Notes under the pieces: generated by a model | The model's input: the letters and a program-made list of their open reading frames with translations, nothing else | What the model was told of the DNA's origin: nothing | The model's database searches: none | Program-made: the position numbers and the translations under genes | Assembly (NCBI GenBank): GCA_905182395.1 | Contig: CAJJBL010000018.1 | Location: forward strand, 1-64,000 | Origin: an alpha proteobacterium SCGC AAA536-G10 | GTDB lineage: Bacteria; Pseudomonadota; Alphaproteobacteria; Puniceispirillales; Marisalimonadaceae | Direction of reading: 5' to 3' | Length of the DNA stretch: 64,000 nt | In this document: one piece after another, positions 1-12,046 of the stretch | Numbering within the stretch: the first letter of the stretch is position 1 | Layout: every line of letters begins with the position of its first letter

Positions 1-104
1 TTCCAATTAGAAATTGCAGAAGATTTTATTTTTAAGTGATGGGCAACTTGACCTGTACCGCCAAGAAGAGAAATTAAATTTGAAATTTTATCATCTAAAG
101 TCAT
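1..104 (-). CDS. YdaS/Cro-like helix-turn-helix small protein, truncated at window edge
   Basis: Reverse-strand translation from ATG at 104: MTLDDKISNLISLLGGTGQVAHHLKIKSSAISNW..., resembling the LGGxxxVAxxLgikxSaISNW pattern of YdaS-type HTH proteins. Absent from the ORF track. Confidence 0.6.
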   Translation of the reverse strand, partial: MTLDDKISNLISLLGGTGQVAHHLKIKSSAISNW

Positions 105-171
105 GTTTTTCTCATAAATATTTATAATACATTAATATAATGAATAAATTATGAATATAATATGAATTATT

Positions 172-1620
172 TCATTTTTTGCTAATTAAATTGTCTATTT
201 TAAGTATTATTTCAGGTAATTTAAGTAATATTAGTTTGTTTTTATGAAACCATTCTTCTAAAATATTAAAAGGATCATTAGTTTCATCAATCCATTTTTT
301 TATTAATGGCCTAGATAGCTCCCACATATTTGTTTCTGGACTAAGTCCCCTTGCCGTACCTTCAGCCATTAACATTGTTTTTTGTAATAAAGAAAATTGT
401 GATTGAATCTCAATATTATACAATTTAGAAAGACCTAAAATTTGACCAAGTAATTTAGCTAAAGAAATATCACCTATAGGCTTGTTTAAAATAGGTGTTG
501 ATATGGCTCTAATTGCAAGAGCTAATTGTTCATGCGAAACATCTGATCCTAACATGTTAGCTTCAGAATGAATTTCAACAACTTTTTTATAATTTTTATC
601 TAGTAAATAAGTTAATAGAAGTGCAAGAAATTGACGATCTTTACTATTTAATCTTCCCATAATACCAAAATCTATTGGGATAAGCTTACCTTTTTTATCT
701 ATAAAAATATTTCCTGGATGCATATCTCCATGAAAAAAGCCATCACGAAAAACTTGAAGAAAAAAAACTTCAGCAGAAATATTTGTAATTTTATTAATAT
801 CATGATTATATTTTTTTAATGCAGGTAAATCGTCAATTTTTATTCCTTCAATATATTCTAAAACAAGCACTTTTTTACTTGTTAGGTTCCAAAAAATTTT
901 AGGTACTCTAAAGTTTGAATGATTTTTAAAATTTTCTGCTAATTCATCTGCTGCAGAAGCCTCCATTGTTAAATTTATTTCATTTAAAGAAATGTTAGAA
1001 AAAACTTCTACAGTTTGTGATAATTTTAATCTTTTACCTTCAGGTATTAAAAATTCAATACATTTTGAAGTCCAATAAAAAAATTTAAAATCTCTAAATA
1101 ATGTTATTTCAATTTTAGGCCTAAGAATTTTAATAGCTACTTTTTCACCATTTTTAAGAATACCTTTATGAACTTGAGCAACTGATGCCGCAGCAATAGG
1201 GGTTTCATTAAAAGACATAAATATATCATTTATTAATAATTTAGTTTCATTTTCAATAATTTCTTTTGCTATCAAACTAGAAAAAGGTTTGATATTATTT
1301 TGTAAATTTTTTAAATGTTTTGTTACTTCCGGCCCTAAAAGATCTGATCTGGTGGATAAAGCTTGCCCAAATTTAATATATCCAGGCCCTAATTCAACAA
1401 GACATTTTAAAAGTTTACTTCCTATTTCTTCATCATCATTTTTATAAATAAAAAAATTAAAAGTTCTAAGTATAAATTTTAATTTTTTAGGAATAATTTC
1501 AATATTTAAAATTAAAATTAAAGCCCCTGCTCTTGTTAATTTTATAAAAACTAAAATACTTTTTATAAAAAAAAAAGGTGTTTTCCATATGGAGGATTTT
1601 AATTTATTTTTAATATTCAT
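172..1620 (-). CDS. ubiB: UbiB/ABC1 family kinase-like ubiquinone biosynthesis protein
   Basis: LGPGYIKFGQALSTRSDLL, AAASVAQVHKG, GDMHPGNIFID and PIDFGIMGRL motifs. Start probably the internal Met (MNIKNK) at 1620; the track ORF begins at 1632. Confidence 0.93.
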   Translation of the reverse strand: MNIKNKLKSSIWKTPFFFIKSILVFIKLTRAGALILILNIEIIPKKLKFILRTFNFFIYKNDDEEIGSKLLKCLVELGPGYIKFGQALSTRSDLLGPEVTKHLKNLQNNIKPFSSLIAKEIIENETKLLINDIFMSFNETPIAAASVAQVHKGILKNGEKVAIKILRPKIEITLFRDFKFFYWTSKCIEFLIPEGKRLKLSQTVEVFSNISLNEINLTMEASAADELAENFKNHSNFRVPKIFWNLTSKKVLVLEYIEGIKIDDLPALKKYNHDINKITNISAEVFFLQVFRDGFFHGDMHPGNIFIDKKGKLIPIDFGIMGRLNSKDRQFLALLLTYLLDKNYKKVVEIHSEANMLGSDVSHEQLALAIRAISTPILNKPIGDISLAKLLGQILGLSKLYNIEIQSQFSLLQKTMLMAEGTARGLSPETNMWELSRPLIKKWIDETNDPFNILEEWFHKNKLILLKLPEIILKIDNLISKK

Positions 1621-2360
1621 TAAAATTTCCAACCAGAATGTAACGCAACAATCCCATTAGATAAATTTCGATATCTTATTCTAGAAAAACCTGCTTTAGA
1701 AAACATTTCTGATAGCTCAATTTGTTTAGGAAACATCCTTATTGATTCAACTAAGTATAAGTAAGCTTCTTTATTACCAGTAATTTTTTCTCCAATAAAA
1801 GGCATAAATTTAAATGACCACGTATCATATAGTTTTTTAAGAGAATCATTTTCAACTTTACTAAATTCTAAGCAAATGAAACGACCGCCTGGCTTAAGTA
1901 TACGAAAAATTTCTTTTAATGCTTTATCTCTATTTGTAATATTTCTAAGGCCAAAAGCAATACTTGCTCTATCAAAGCTGTTATCTGGTATTGGAATATT
2001 TTCGGCACTCGCAGCAACCCAGTGCATATTTATGTTATTTTCTTTATGTTTTAAGCCAGCACTTATCATTTCAAAGTTGACATCAATTACATATGCTGAT
2101 CCTCCACCGTATTCTATGAATTTTCTAGCTATATCTCCTGTGCCGCCAGCAATATCGGCTAATTTTTGATTTTTTTGAGGCGAAATCCAATTAATAAGTT
2201 CATTTTTCCAGATTCTATGGATCCCAAAACTAGTTAAATCATTCATTAAATCATATTTTAATGCAACAGAGTCAAAAACATTTTTTACTAGCTTTTGTTT
2301 TTCTTGTTTATTAACAGTTTGAAAACCAAAATCTATATTAGAGTTATCTGTAGATGACAT
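1620..2360 (-). CDS. ubiE: Demethylmenaquinone/ubiquinone C-methyltransferase
   Basis: VFDSVALKYDLMNDLTSFGIHRIWK, LADIAGGTGDIA and FGLRNITNRDKAL are UbiE signatures. Confidence 0.95.
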   Translation of the reverse strand: MSSTDNSNIDFGFQTVNKQEKQKLVKNVFDSVALKYDLMNDLTSFGIHRIWKNELINWISPQKNQKLADIAGGTGDIARKFIEYGGGSAYVIDVNFEMISAGLKHKENNINMHWVAASAENIPIPDNSFDRASIAFGLRNITNRDKALKEIFRILKPGGRFICLEFSKVENDSLKKLYDTWSFKFMPFIGEKITGNKEAYLYLVESIRMFPKQIELSEMFSKAGFSRIRYRNLSNGIVALHSGWKF

Positions 2361-2445
2361 TATACCCTCAATTCCTATACAATAATAAATGAATATACTT
2401 TTTTTATAAACTATAAAAGATACTTAATTTAGAAAGAATGTAAAA

Positions 2446-3279
2446 ATGCCAGAATTACCTGAGGTTGAAACTGTTAGAATTGCTCTTTCTAAAATTATCT
2501 CAAGCTCAAAAGTAAAAAGTGTTGAAGTTCTAAGAAAAGACCTGAGATGGGAAATACCCGAAGATTTATCAGAAAAACTAAAAGATGATATTCTAGAAAC
2601 TCCTCTCAGAAGAGGAAAGTATATACTAATACCAACTTATAAAGGGAATATTTTATTAATACATTTAGGTATGAGTGGCCAAATCAAAATTCAGAATACT
2701 ATTCCTGATCTTCTAAAACATGATCATGTAAGAATTATAATTGAAAAAGGTAATAACAAATATTACTCTATTACATATAATGACCCACGAAGATTTGGGT
2801 ATATAGATTTATTTAAAAAAAAAGAAATTAATCAACATTTTCTATTAAAAAATTTAGGTGTTGAACCTCTTGATCAATTTTTAACAGTAGAATATTTACA
2901 ACAAATTTTTAAAAACAAAATTATTAATATAAAAAATGCATTATTGGATCAAAAAATTATTGCTGGAATAGGGAATATCTATGCAAGTGAAATTTTATAT
3001 AAAGCAAAAATTAGACCTGATAAAATTGTAAATAAGCTTAAATCAAAGGATTTAAGCTTATTAATTACGGCTACTAAAGATATTCTTGAGAAATCTATAA
3101 AAAAGGGTGGAACAACAATTAAAAATCACAAACAACCTAACGGAAAATTAGGATATTTTGTTCAAGATCTTTTAGTCTATGGAAAGAAAAACACTAGATG
3201 TAGTAATTGTAATAATATAATAGAATTTAAAGTAATGAATAACAGATCAACTTACTTTTGTAATAAATGTCAAAAATAA
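2446..3279 (+). CDS. mutM: Formamidopyrimidine-DNA glycosylase
   Basis: N-terminal MPELPEVETVR, GIGNIYASE, and a C-terminal zinc finger CSNCNN...CNKCQK. Confidence 0.96.
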   Translation: MPELPEVETVRIALSKIISSSKVKSVEVLRKDLRWEIPEDLSEKLKDDILETPLRRGKYILIPTYKGNILLIHLGMSGQIKIQNTIPDLLKHDHVRIIIEKGNNKYYSITYNDPRRFGYIDLFKKKEINQHFLLKNLGVEPLDQFLTVEYLQQIFKNKIINIKNALLDQKIIAGIGNIYASEILYKAKIRPDKIVNKLKSKDLSLLITATKDILEKSIKKGGTTIKNHKQPNGKLGYFVQDLLVYGKKNTRCSNCNNIIEFKVMNNRSTYFCNKCQK

Positions 3280-3320
3280 TATTTTTAATATATCAAACAA
3301 ATTAATTGAATATTTAAAAC

Positions 3321-3347
3321 TTGACATAAAATCTATAATTATATATT
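3321..3347 (+). promoter_or_regulatory. Candidate sigma70 promoter for rpsT
   Basis: ttgaca (3321-3326), 15-nt spacer, tatatt (3342-3347), about 35 nt upstream of the rpsT ATG. The spacer is short. Confidence 0.3.
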
Positions 3348-3382
3348 TGCTTATCAAAGAATATAAAAAAAAGGTTTTTTAA

Positions 3383-3646
3383 ATGGCAAATCATATTTCA
3401 TCCAAAAAAAGAATAAGGCGCAATTCTAGGATGGAGATAGTTAACAAAGTTAGAAAAAATAGAGTTAGGACCTTCATTAAAAAAGTAGAGCTAGCTATTT
3501 TAAATGGTGACAAATCTTTAGCAAATAATGCATTTAAAGTTGCTCAACCTGAAATGCATAGATCTGTTACTAAAGGCGTTTTTAAAAAAAATACGATATC
3601 ACGAAAATTATCAAGATTATCAACTAGAATTAAAAATATAGCTTAA
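3383..3646 (+). CDS. rpsT: 30S ribosomal protein S20
   Basis: MANHISSKKRIRRNSRMEIVNKVRKNRVRTFIKKVE... S20 pattern. Confidence 0.96.
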   Translation: MANHISSKKRIRRNSRMEIVNKVRKNRVRTFIKKVELAILNGDKSLANNAFKVAQPEMHRSVTKGVFKKNTISRKLSRLSTRIKNIA

Positions 3647-3675
3647 TAATTTCAATAAATATAAAAAATAATTTT

Positions 3676-3698
3676 GGGGCTTTGCCCCTTTTTTTTTA
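3676..3698 (+). terminator. Intrinsic terminator downstream of rpsT
   Basis: GGGGC-ttt-GCCCC stem followed by a run of T. Confidence 0.9.
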
Positions 3699-4165
3699 TA
3701 AAAAAACAATCAAATTAACGATTCGGACCAACTCAATATTATTAATTGTATTAATAGTAAATCATTAATAAATAAAATATTTATAAACCTTTTATATTAT
3801 TTATTTATTCTCTGTTTTAAATATAGAGAATCATAATAAATTCAACGTTATATGAATAATTTTTCAAAAAATAGATTAAGTATTTAATTTCAAAAAATTA
3901 TTAGTAAAAATTTTTATAAATTTTTATAAATTTTTATAAATTTTAATACGTTGATTCTATTATATTTTTTTATCAATTTTAAAAATCAATTCTTTTATTT
4001 TTTTTATTATTTAATCTTGGATTGCGATTAGTTTACAGCAATATATATTAGTAAAAAACAAACAAATTAATTTGTTGCAGATTTAATAATACATGTTTCA
4101 ATAACAATTATATTGTTTGTAAAAGACTACATAATAGCATTTTCTTATAGAGACATATAATTACA
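3699..4165. other. Candidate origin of replication region (rpsT-dnaA intergenic)
   Basis: Long, very AT-rich non-coding gap immediately upstream of dnaA, with tandem AT repeats and dyads. No consensus TTATCCACA DnaA box was seen by eye. Confidence 0.4.
3911..3944. repeat. Tandem 10-bp repeat tttttataaa (3 copies plus a partial)
   Basis: Read directly: tttttataaa tttttataaa tttttataaa tttta. Confidence 0.85.
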
Positions 4166-5611
4166 ATGACACAAAATGAAGAACATAAAGAATTTGAAGA
4201 AAATAAGAAAAATTCAGATTTTTCTTATTTAAAAGATATTGTTTTTGATGGACAAAATTTATGGGAAGAAGTTAAATTTGAAATATCTCAAGATGTTAGA
4301 TCTATAGTTTGGAAAGCTTGGATAGAGCCACTTAAATTTATAAAATATGAACGTTCAATCCTTTATATTTCTGCAGAATCATATTTAATGTCAAGCAGAA
4401 TAGAAACACATTATTATGAAAAAATATTTTTAAAAGCAAAGAACAAATATCTTGATATTACAAGAATTGAAATCGTAAATATTAAAAATAGTCAGCTAAT
4501 TGATAAAAAAATAAATAAAGAAAAAAATACTTTTACTAGCTCAAATATTGATTTCGAAATTGATGAAAAAAAATCTTTTCTTACTAGTGCATCTATGCAA
4601 TTAAATTCAAAACTTACTTTTGATAGCTTTGTTGTTGGCAATTCTAATCAAATGCCATATGCAGCATCAAAAAGAGTTTGTGAAGCTTCATCTGAATATT
4701 ATAATCCCCTTTATCTTTATGGCCAAGTTGGTATAGGTAAAACACATTTATTGAATGCTATAGCTTTGGAGATAAAACAAAAATTTCCGAAACGTAAAGT
4801 TGTTTATATGTCAGCAGAAAGATTTATGTATCAGTTTATTAAATCTATTAGATCAAAAAACACAATACAATTTAAAGACGAATTTAGATCGGTGGATGTT
4901 TTGATGATTGATGATATCCAGTTTATTAGTGGAAAAGGATCTACTCAAGAAGAGTTTTTCTATACGTTTAATGATTTGATAGATCAAAAAAAGCAAATAA
5001 TAATTACTTCTAATAAAGCACCCGTAGAATTAACCGATCTAGATGAAAAGCTAAGATCAAGATTGGGAGGAGGTCTTGTTATTGATTTCAGACCAACTAA
5101 TTTTGATTTAAGACTTAAAATATTAAATAAAAAATCACATGCTTTATCTTTATTGCTACCACAAGAAGTTTTAGAATTTTTAGCGAATAAAATTGTTAGT
5201 AATATTAGAGAATTAGAAGGAGCGTTAAACAGAATATGTTCACATCATGAATTGACTGGTAAGGCAATAAGTATAGAAAATACAGAAGAATTATTATCAG
5301 ATTTATTAGCTGTAAATGAAAAACAAATTTCTATTGAATTTATTCAACAAAAAGTGTCGTCTTATTTTAATATAAATGTGTCAGAGATGGGGTCTCCAAG
5401 GCGTTCTATAAGTATTGCAAGGCCAAGGCAAATAGCCATGTATCTATGTAAAAAAAATACTAGTTTTTCTTATCCTGAGATAGGAAGGTCTTTTGGAGGG
5501 AAAGATCATACAACAGTAATACACGCAGTTAAAAAAATTGAAACGTTATCTAAAAAAGATAATAAATTACAAAATGCATTAGTAGATTTAACAAAGTTAA
5601 TGAGAACCTAA
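4166..5611 (+). CDS. dnaA: Chromosomal replication initiator protein DnaA
   Basis: LYGQVGIGKTHLLNA (Walker A), LMIDDIQFI (Walker B), and C-terminal FGGKDHTTVIHA DNA-binding motif. Confidence 0.98.
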   Translation: MTQNEEHKEFEENKKNSDFSYLKDIVFDGQNLWEEVKFEISQDVRSIVWKAWIEPLKFIKYERSILYISAESYLMSSRIETHYYEKIFLKAKNKYLDITRIEIVNIKNSQLIDKKINKEKNTFTSSNIDFEIDEKKSFLTSASMQLNSKLTFDSFVVGNSNQMPYAASKRVCEASSEYYNPLYLYGQVGIGKTHLLNAIALEIKQKFPKRKVVYMSAERFMYQFIKSIRSKNTIQFKDEFRSVDVLMIDDIQFISGKGSTQEEFFYTFNDLIDQKKQIIITSNKAPVELTDLDEKLRSRLGGGLVIDFRPTNFDLRLKILNKKSHALSLLLPQEVLEFLANKIVSNIRELEGALNRICSHHELTGKAISIENTEELLSDLLAVNEKQISIEFIQQKVSSYFNINVSEMGSPRRSISIARPRQIAMYLCKKNTSFSYPEIGRSFGGKDHTTVIHAVKKIETLSKKDNKLQNALVDLTKLMRT

Positions 5612-5737
5612 GTAAGTTTTTATATTTTATTTTTTACTATACATCATCTATGTAATTACTTGCTGTAATAAACAAAAAAATGCTATATATAGTATTAATT
5701 ATATAATTTATTTATTTATAGATTTTGAGGTTTCAAC

Positions 5738-6847
5738 ATGAAATTTACGATAGATAGAAGTTCATTTCTAAAACCCTTGGGACATATTTATTCTGTAGTA
5801 GAAAGAAGAAATACTATACCAATTTTATCAAATGTATTGATAGAGAGCGACGCTTCAAAAGTTTCTTTTACAGCAACAGATATGGATATGGATATTGTTG
5901 AAACTGTAGGCTGCATAGTATCAAGTCAGGGAAAACTTACTGTATCGGCACATACTTTATATGACATTGTTAGAAAATTACCTGATGGATCTGAAATTCA
6001 GATTGAGCTTATTGATTTAAATGTAGAAGTTTCGGCTGGTAAGTCTAGATTTATCCTTCCAACTTTACCAGTTGATGATTATCCAGTAATGACAGAAATA
6101 GAAAAAGGGAATGAATTCTCATTAGAAGCAGTTGATTTGGCTAATTTAATAGATAACACAAAGTTTGCTATTTCTTCAGAAGAAACAAGATATTATTTAA
6201 ATGGTATTTATTTACATGTGCCAGATATTAAAAGTGATAAATTAAGAGCTGTCGCTACTGACGGCCATCGTTTAGCTCAAGCAGAGGTTCCTATCCCTAA
6301 AGGTGCTGAAAATATGCCAGGGGTTATCCTTCCTAGGAAAGCAGTTGGAGAGGTAAGAAAACTAATAGATAGTACAGATGGATTAGTCACTATTATAATA
6401 TCTAAAACAAAAGCAAAATTTATTTTTCCTACCTCAATTTTAACTACAAAGTTAATAGATGGTTCTTTTCCGGATTATCAAAGAGTGGTTCCTAAAGAAA
6501 ACCTTAATAAGTTACTGGTTTCAAATTCTCATTTTTCTAAAGCTATTGATAGAGTATCAACTGTTTCAATGGAAAAATCTAGAGCTGTAAAATTATCTTT
6601 AAGTAATAATGTATTATTATTACAAGTTAATAGTCATGATCTTGGAAATGCGTCTGAAGAACTAGATGTAAATTATACTTCTGATCCCATAGATATAGGT
6701 TTTAATGCACGTTATCTTTTAGATATATCTGGGCAAATACAAGGTAAAGATATTGAACTATCATTATCAGATTCTGCTTCACCTGCATTAATTACCGATC
6801 CAGATCAGGAAGGTGTTATTTTTGTTTTAATGCCTATGAGAGTTTAG
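5738..6847 (+). CDS. dnaN: DNA polymerase III beta subunit (sliding clamp)
   Basis: MKFTIDRSSFLKPLGHIYSVVERRNTIPILSNVLIE, ATDGHRLA, C-terminal VLMPMRV. Confidence 0.98.
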   Translation: MKFTIDRSSFLKPLGHIYSVVERRNTIPILSNVLIESDASKVSFTATDMDMDIVETVGCIVSSQGKLTVSAHTLYDIVRKLPDGSEIQIELIDLNVEVSAGKSRFILPTLPVDDYPVMTEIEKGNEFSLEAVDLANLIDNTKFAISSEETRYYLNGIYLHVPDIKSDKLRAVATDGHRLAQAEVPIPKGAENMPGVILPRKAVGEVRKLIDSTDGLVTIIISKTKAKFIFPTSILTTKLIDGSFPDYQRVVPKENLNKLLVSNSHFSKAIDRVSTVSMEKSRAVKLSLSNNVLLLQVNSHDLGNASEELDVNYTSDPIDIGFNARYLLDISGQIQGKDIELSLSDSASPALITDPDQEGVIFVLMPMRV

Positions 6848-6855
6848 TTTTTTTT

Positions 6856-8112
6856 ATGAAAAACTCTAAAAAAAAAACAAATATAAATGTGAATAACAAT
6901 ATTTTAAATTTTTTAAAAAAACCTAACAATAATAAAATCTCAAATAACTTTTATTTACAAAAATTAAATTTAAAACGATTTAGAAATCATTCTAAATTAA
7001 ATCTTGTCCTTCCAAATTCACCTGTTTTAATTTATGGAGAAAATGGTTGTGGTAAAACCAATATCTTAGAAGCAATATCGTTGTTAAATCCTGGAAAAGG
7101 TATTCGTAAATCAAAAACAGAAGATTACTTATTTAAAGATTCTTTGTCAGGCGATGATAATCAACTTTGGGGAGTAAATGCTGATTTATTTACACCTAAT
7201 GGTATAGTAAATATAGGAACTGGATCTAAAGAGAATTCATTCAATAAGTCTAGAAATATTAGAGTAAATTTTGAAAATAGCACTCAATTAACTGTTGGAA
7301 AAATATTTAAAATATCTTGGGTTACTCCACAAATGTGTATGTTATTTCAAGCAAGTATGAGTGAAAAAAGACGTTTTATTGATAGGCTTACTTCAGCATT
7401 AGACGCGTCTCATATTAATAGAATTTTTAGGTATGAAAAACTTCTTAGAGAAAGATCTAATATAATTCTACAATTTAAAAATGAAACCTTATGGTTGGCA
7501 ACCATAGAAAAACAAATTGCAGAACTAGCAGTGTCTATTATTGCTAGTAGGCAAAGTTTAATACAATTGTTAAATAGTTTGTATGAAGATGAATTAAATA
7601 GCCATTCTATAATACAAGACTTTCCTCCAGTTGAAATAAAAGTAAAAGGGGATATAGAAGATTTACTTTTAAAAACCTCTGCATTAAATGTTGAAGATAA
7701 TATTAAAATAGATCTTAAAAAATTAAGAAGTTCTGGAGACCTGTCTTTTGCTGGCCCGCATACTTCTCAGATTGAAATAATAAATAGAAAAAGTAATAAA
7801 AAGGGAGAAATGTCTTCAACTGGTGAACAGAAATTAATGTTAATTTCTATTATTTTGTCACATGCAAGGATGTTAAATATTCAATTTAATATGGCGCCAA
7901 TTTTATTATTAGATGATATAGTAGAGCATCTTGATGAAAAACATAAATATGCTTTATTTTTAGAAATATCAAAACATTATGCGCAGTCATGGTTTACAAG
8001 CACCAGTAAGGATGCATTTGAATTTTTTCCTAAAAACATAGAAAAAATTTTTCTTCCAAAAGTAATAAAAAGTTCTAATGGTTATTATGATTATCAAAAT
8101 GGAGACACATAA
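6856..8112 (+). CDS. recF: DNA replication and repair protein RecF
   Basis: LKRFRNHSKL, YGENGCGKTNILEAI, and a STGEQKLMLISIIL ABC-type signature. Carries an Asn/Lys-rich N-terminal extension. Confidence 0.93.
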   Translation: MKNSKKKTNINVNNNILNFLKKPNNNKISNNFYLQKLNLKRFRNHSKLNLVLPNSPVLIYGENGCGKTNILEAISLLNPGKGIRKSKTEDYLFKDSLSGDDNQLWGVNADLFTPNGIVNIGTGSKENSFNKSRNIRVNFENSTQLTVGKIFKISWVTPQMCMLFQASMSEKRRFIDRLTSALDASHINRIFRYEKLLRERSNIILQFKNETLWLATIEKQIAELAVSIIASRQSLIQLLNSLYEDELNSHSIIQDFPPVEIKVKGDIEDLLLKTSALNVEDNIKIDLKKLRSSGDLSFAGPHTSQIEIINRKSNKKGEMSSTGEQKLMLISIILSHARMLNIQFNMAPILLLDDIVEHLDEKHKYALFLEISKHYAQSWFTSTSKDAFEFFPKNIEKIFLPKVIKSSNGYYDYQNGDT

Positions 8113-10548
<2,436 letters not shown>

Positions 10549-10553
10549 TAATA

Positions 10554-11786
10554 CTATTTTACTAAATTATCTTTTCTAACAATATGGTCAGATATTTGTT
10601 GAGCAGTAAAAGCGCTTAGTGTCCATCCCAGGTGACCATGACCTGTATTATAAAAAATACCTGGCAATTTCCCACTTCCCACTTTTGGAATCATACTAGG
10701 GGTCATTGGTCTTAGTCCAGCCCAAGGTATTGCATGTTCTGTTGAAATTAAGGGAAATAATTTATTACACCAATTGATTAACGGATTAATTCTATCAGCT
10801 CTTATATCTTGATTATATCCATTAAACTCTGCAGTTCCGGCAACTCTAAATCTATCTTTTCCAAGTCTGCTAGAAACTATCTTAGCTTTATCATCTAATA
10901 ATGATACATATGGAGCATTTTTAACACTTTTAGCGTCATTAAGAAGTAAAGTAATAGAATAGCCTTTAACAGGATAAATATTAACGTTATCACCTAATTT
11001 AGAAGCAAATTGTTTGCTCATAACGCCTGCACAAATAACAACACCATCATAATTAGTTTTATATTTTTTATTTTCAATTTGAAAATGAATTATAGGATTT
11101 ATTTTATTATGATCAATTAATGAAATTTCTGTATCATAATTAAATTTAACACCTTTTTTTTGACAAGCATCTGCTAGTGACTTTGTAAATTTATGAATGT
11201 CACCTGACATATCACTTTTAGTATAAAATCCACCTATAAAGCTTTTAAGGTTTATTGTTGGTTCAATTTTTTTAATTTCATCTAACGTTACTTCTTGTCT
11301 GGTTAATCCAGCTTCTTTTAGCCATTTACTTACTTCTCGCCCATGTTCTAGAGCTTTACGGTTATCACAAAGATGTAATATACCTTTTTCTTCAAGATTT
11401 AATTCAATATTTTCTGCTTTTAATATTCTTTTGAATTCAACTCTACTTTCAATAGCCATTTTGGCTGTTAGAATAGTATGATTTTTATGGTTAGGGATAT
11501 TGCTTATAAAACTAAATAACCAACTGAGTTTATGAAAACTAGGCTTAGGATTAAATAAAAGAGGCGCATCTTTCTGAAGCATCCATTTTAATCCAGTAAC
11601 TATAGTAGACCAACTATTCCATACTTCAGCATTACAAGCTGAGAGTTGTCCACCGTTGGCAAAACTAGTTTCCATTGCTGCATAACGGTTTTTTTCGAAT
11701 ACAGTAACTTCATATCCTTTTTCTAAAAGTTGATAAGCGGTAGTAATACCTGTTATACCAGCTCCAACAATAGCTATTTTTTTCAT
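10554..11786 (-). CDS. dadA: FAD-dependent D-amino acid dehydrogenase-like oxidoreductase (DadA/DAO family)
   Basis: N-terminal GAGITGITTAYQL Rossmann motif, TSFANGGQLSACNAEVW and GHGHLGWTLS are typical of DadA. Confidence 0.85.
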   Translation of the reverse strand: MKKIAIVGAGITGITTAYQLLEKGYEVTVFEKNRYAAMETSFANGGQLSACNAEVWNSWSTIVTGLKWMLQKDAPLLFNPKPSFHKLSWLFSFISNIPNHKNHTILTAKMAIESRVEFKRILKAENIELNLEEKGILHLCDNRKALEHGREVSKWLKEAGLTRQEVTLDEIKKIEPTINLKSFIGGFYTKSDMSGDIHKFTKSLADACQKKGVKFNYDTEISLIDHNKINPIIHFQIENKKYKTNYDGVVICAGVMSKQFASKLGDNVNIYPVKGYSITLLLNDAKSVKNAPYVSLLDDKAKIVSSRLGKDRFRVAGTAEFNGYNQDIRADRINPLINWCNKLFPLISTEHAIPWAGLRPMTPSMIPKVGSGKLPGIFYNTGHGHLGWTLSAFTAQQISDHIVRKDNLVK

Positions 11787-11821
11787 AAAATTTACTCCGT
11801 AACAAGCGTTGTATAATTACA

Positions 11822-11993
11822 ACTTACCCCATCTGTCACGGAACCTGAAAGATTGACCAAGATTAAACTTAGCTTACCCCTTCGGTGGATGATTGATATC
11901 ATCTCTCTCCAGATTGTCTACTTTTGATGTTTCGGGTGCCTGAGAGTTTCCGGGGTGGTTGCTCCTTCGGCGGCTATAAAATAACTCTCTCAC
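11822..11993 (-). promoter_or_regulatory. Tandem glycine riboswitch upstream of the DadA-like gene
   Basis: Reverse strand reads gagagagtt..gccGCCGAAGGAGCAAcc..aaACTCTCAGGCAccc..TCTGGAGAGAGATGAT..ccaCCGAAGGGGTAAGC..aatctTTCAGGttccgtgACAGATGGGG, matching the two aptamer cores of glycine riboswitches, about 35 nt before the start codon. Confidence 0.88.
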
Positions 11994-12046
11994 AAAAAAA
12001 GACTAAGACAATTATCATTTTACAAATTTTATAATTAATAACAAGT

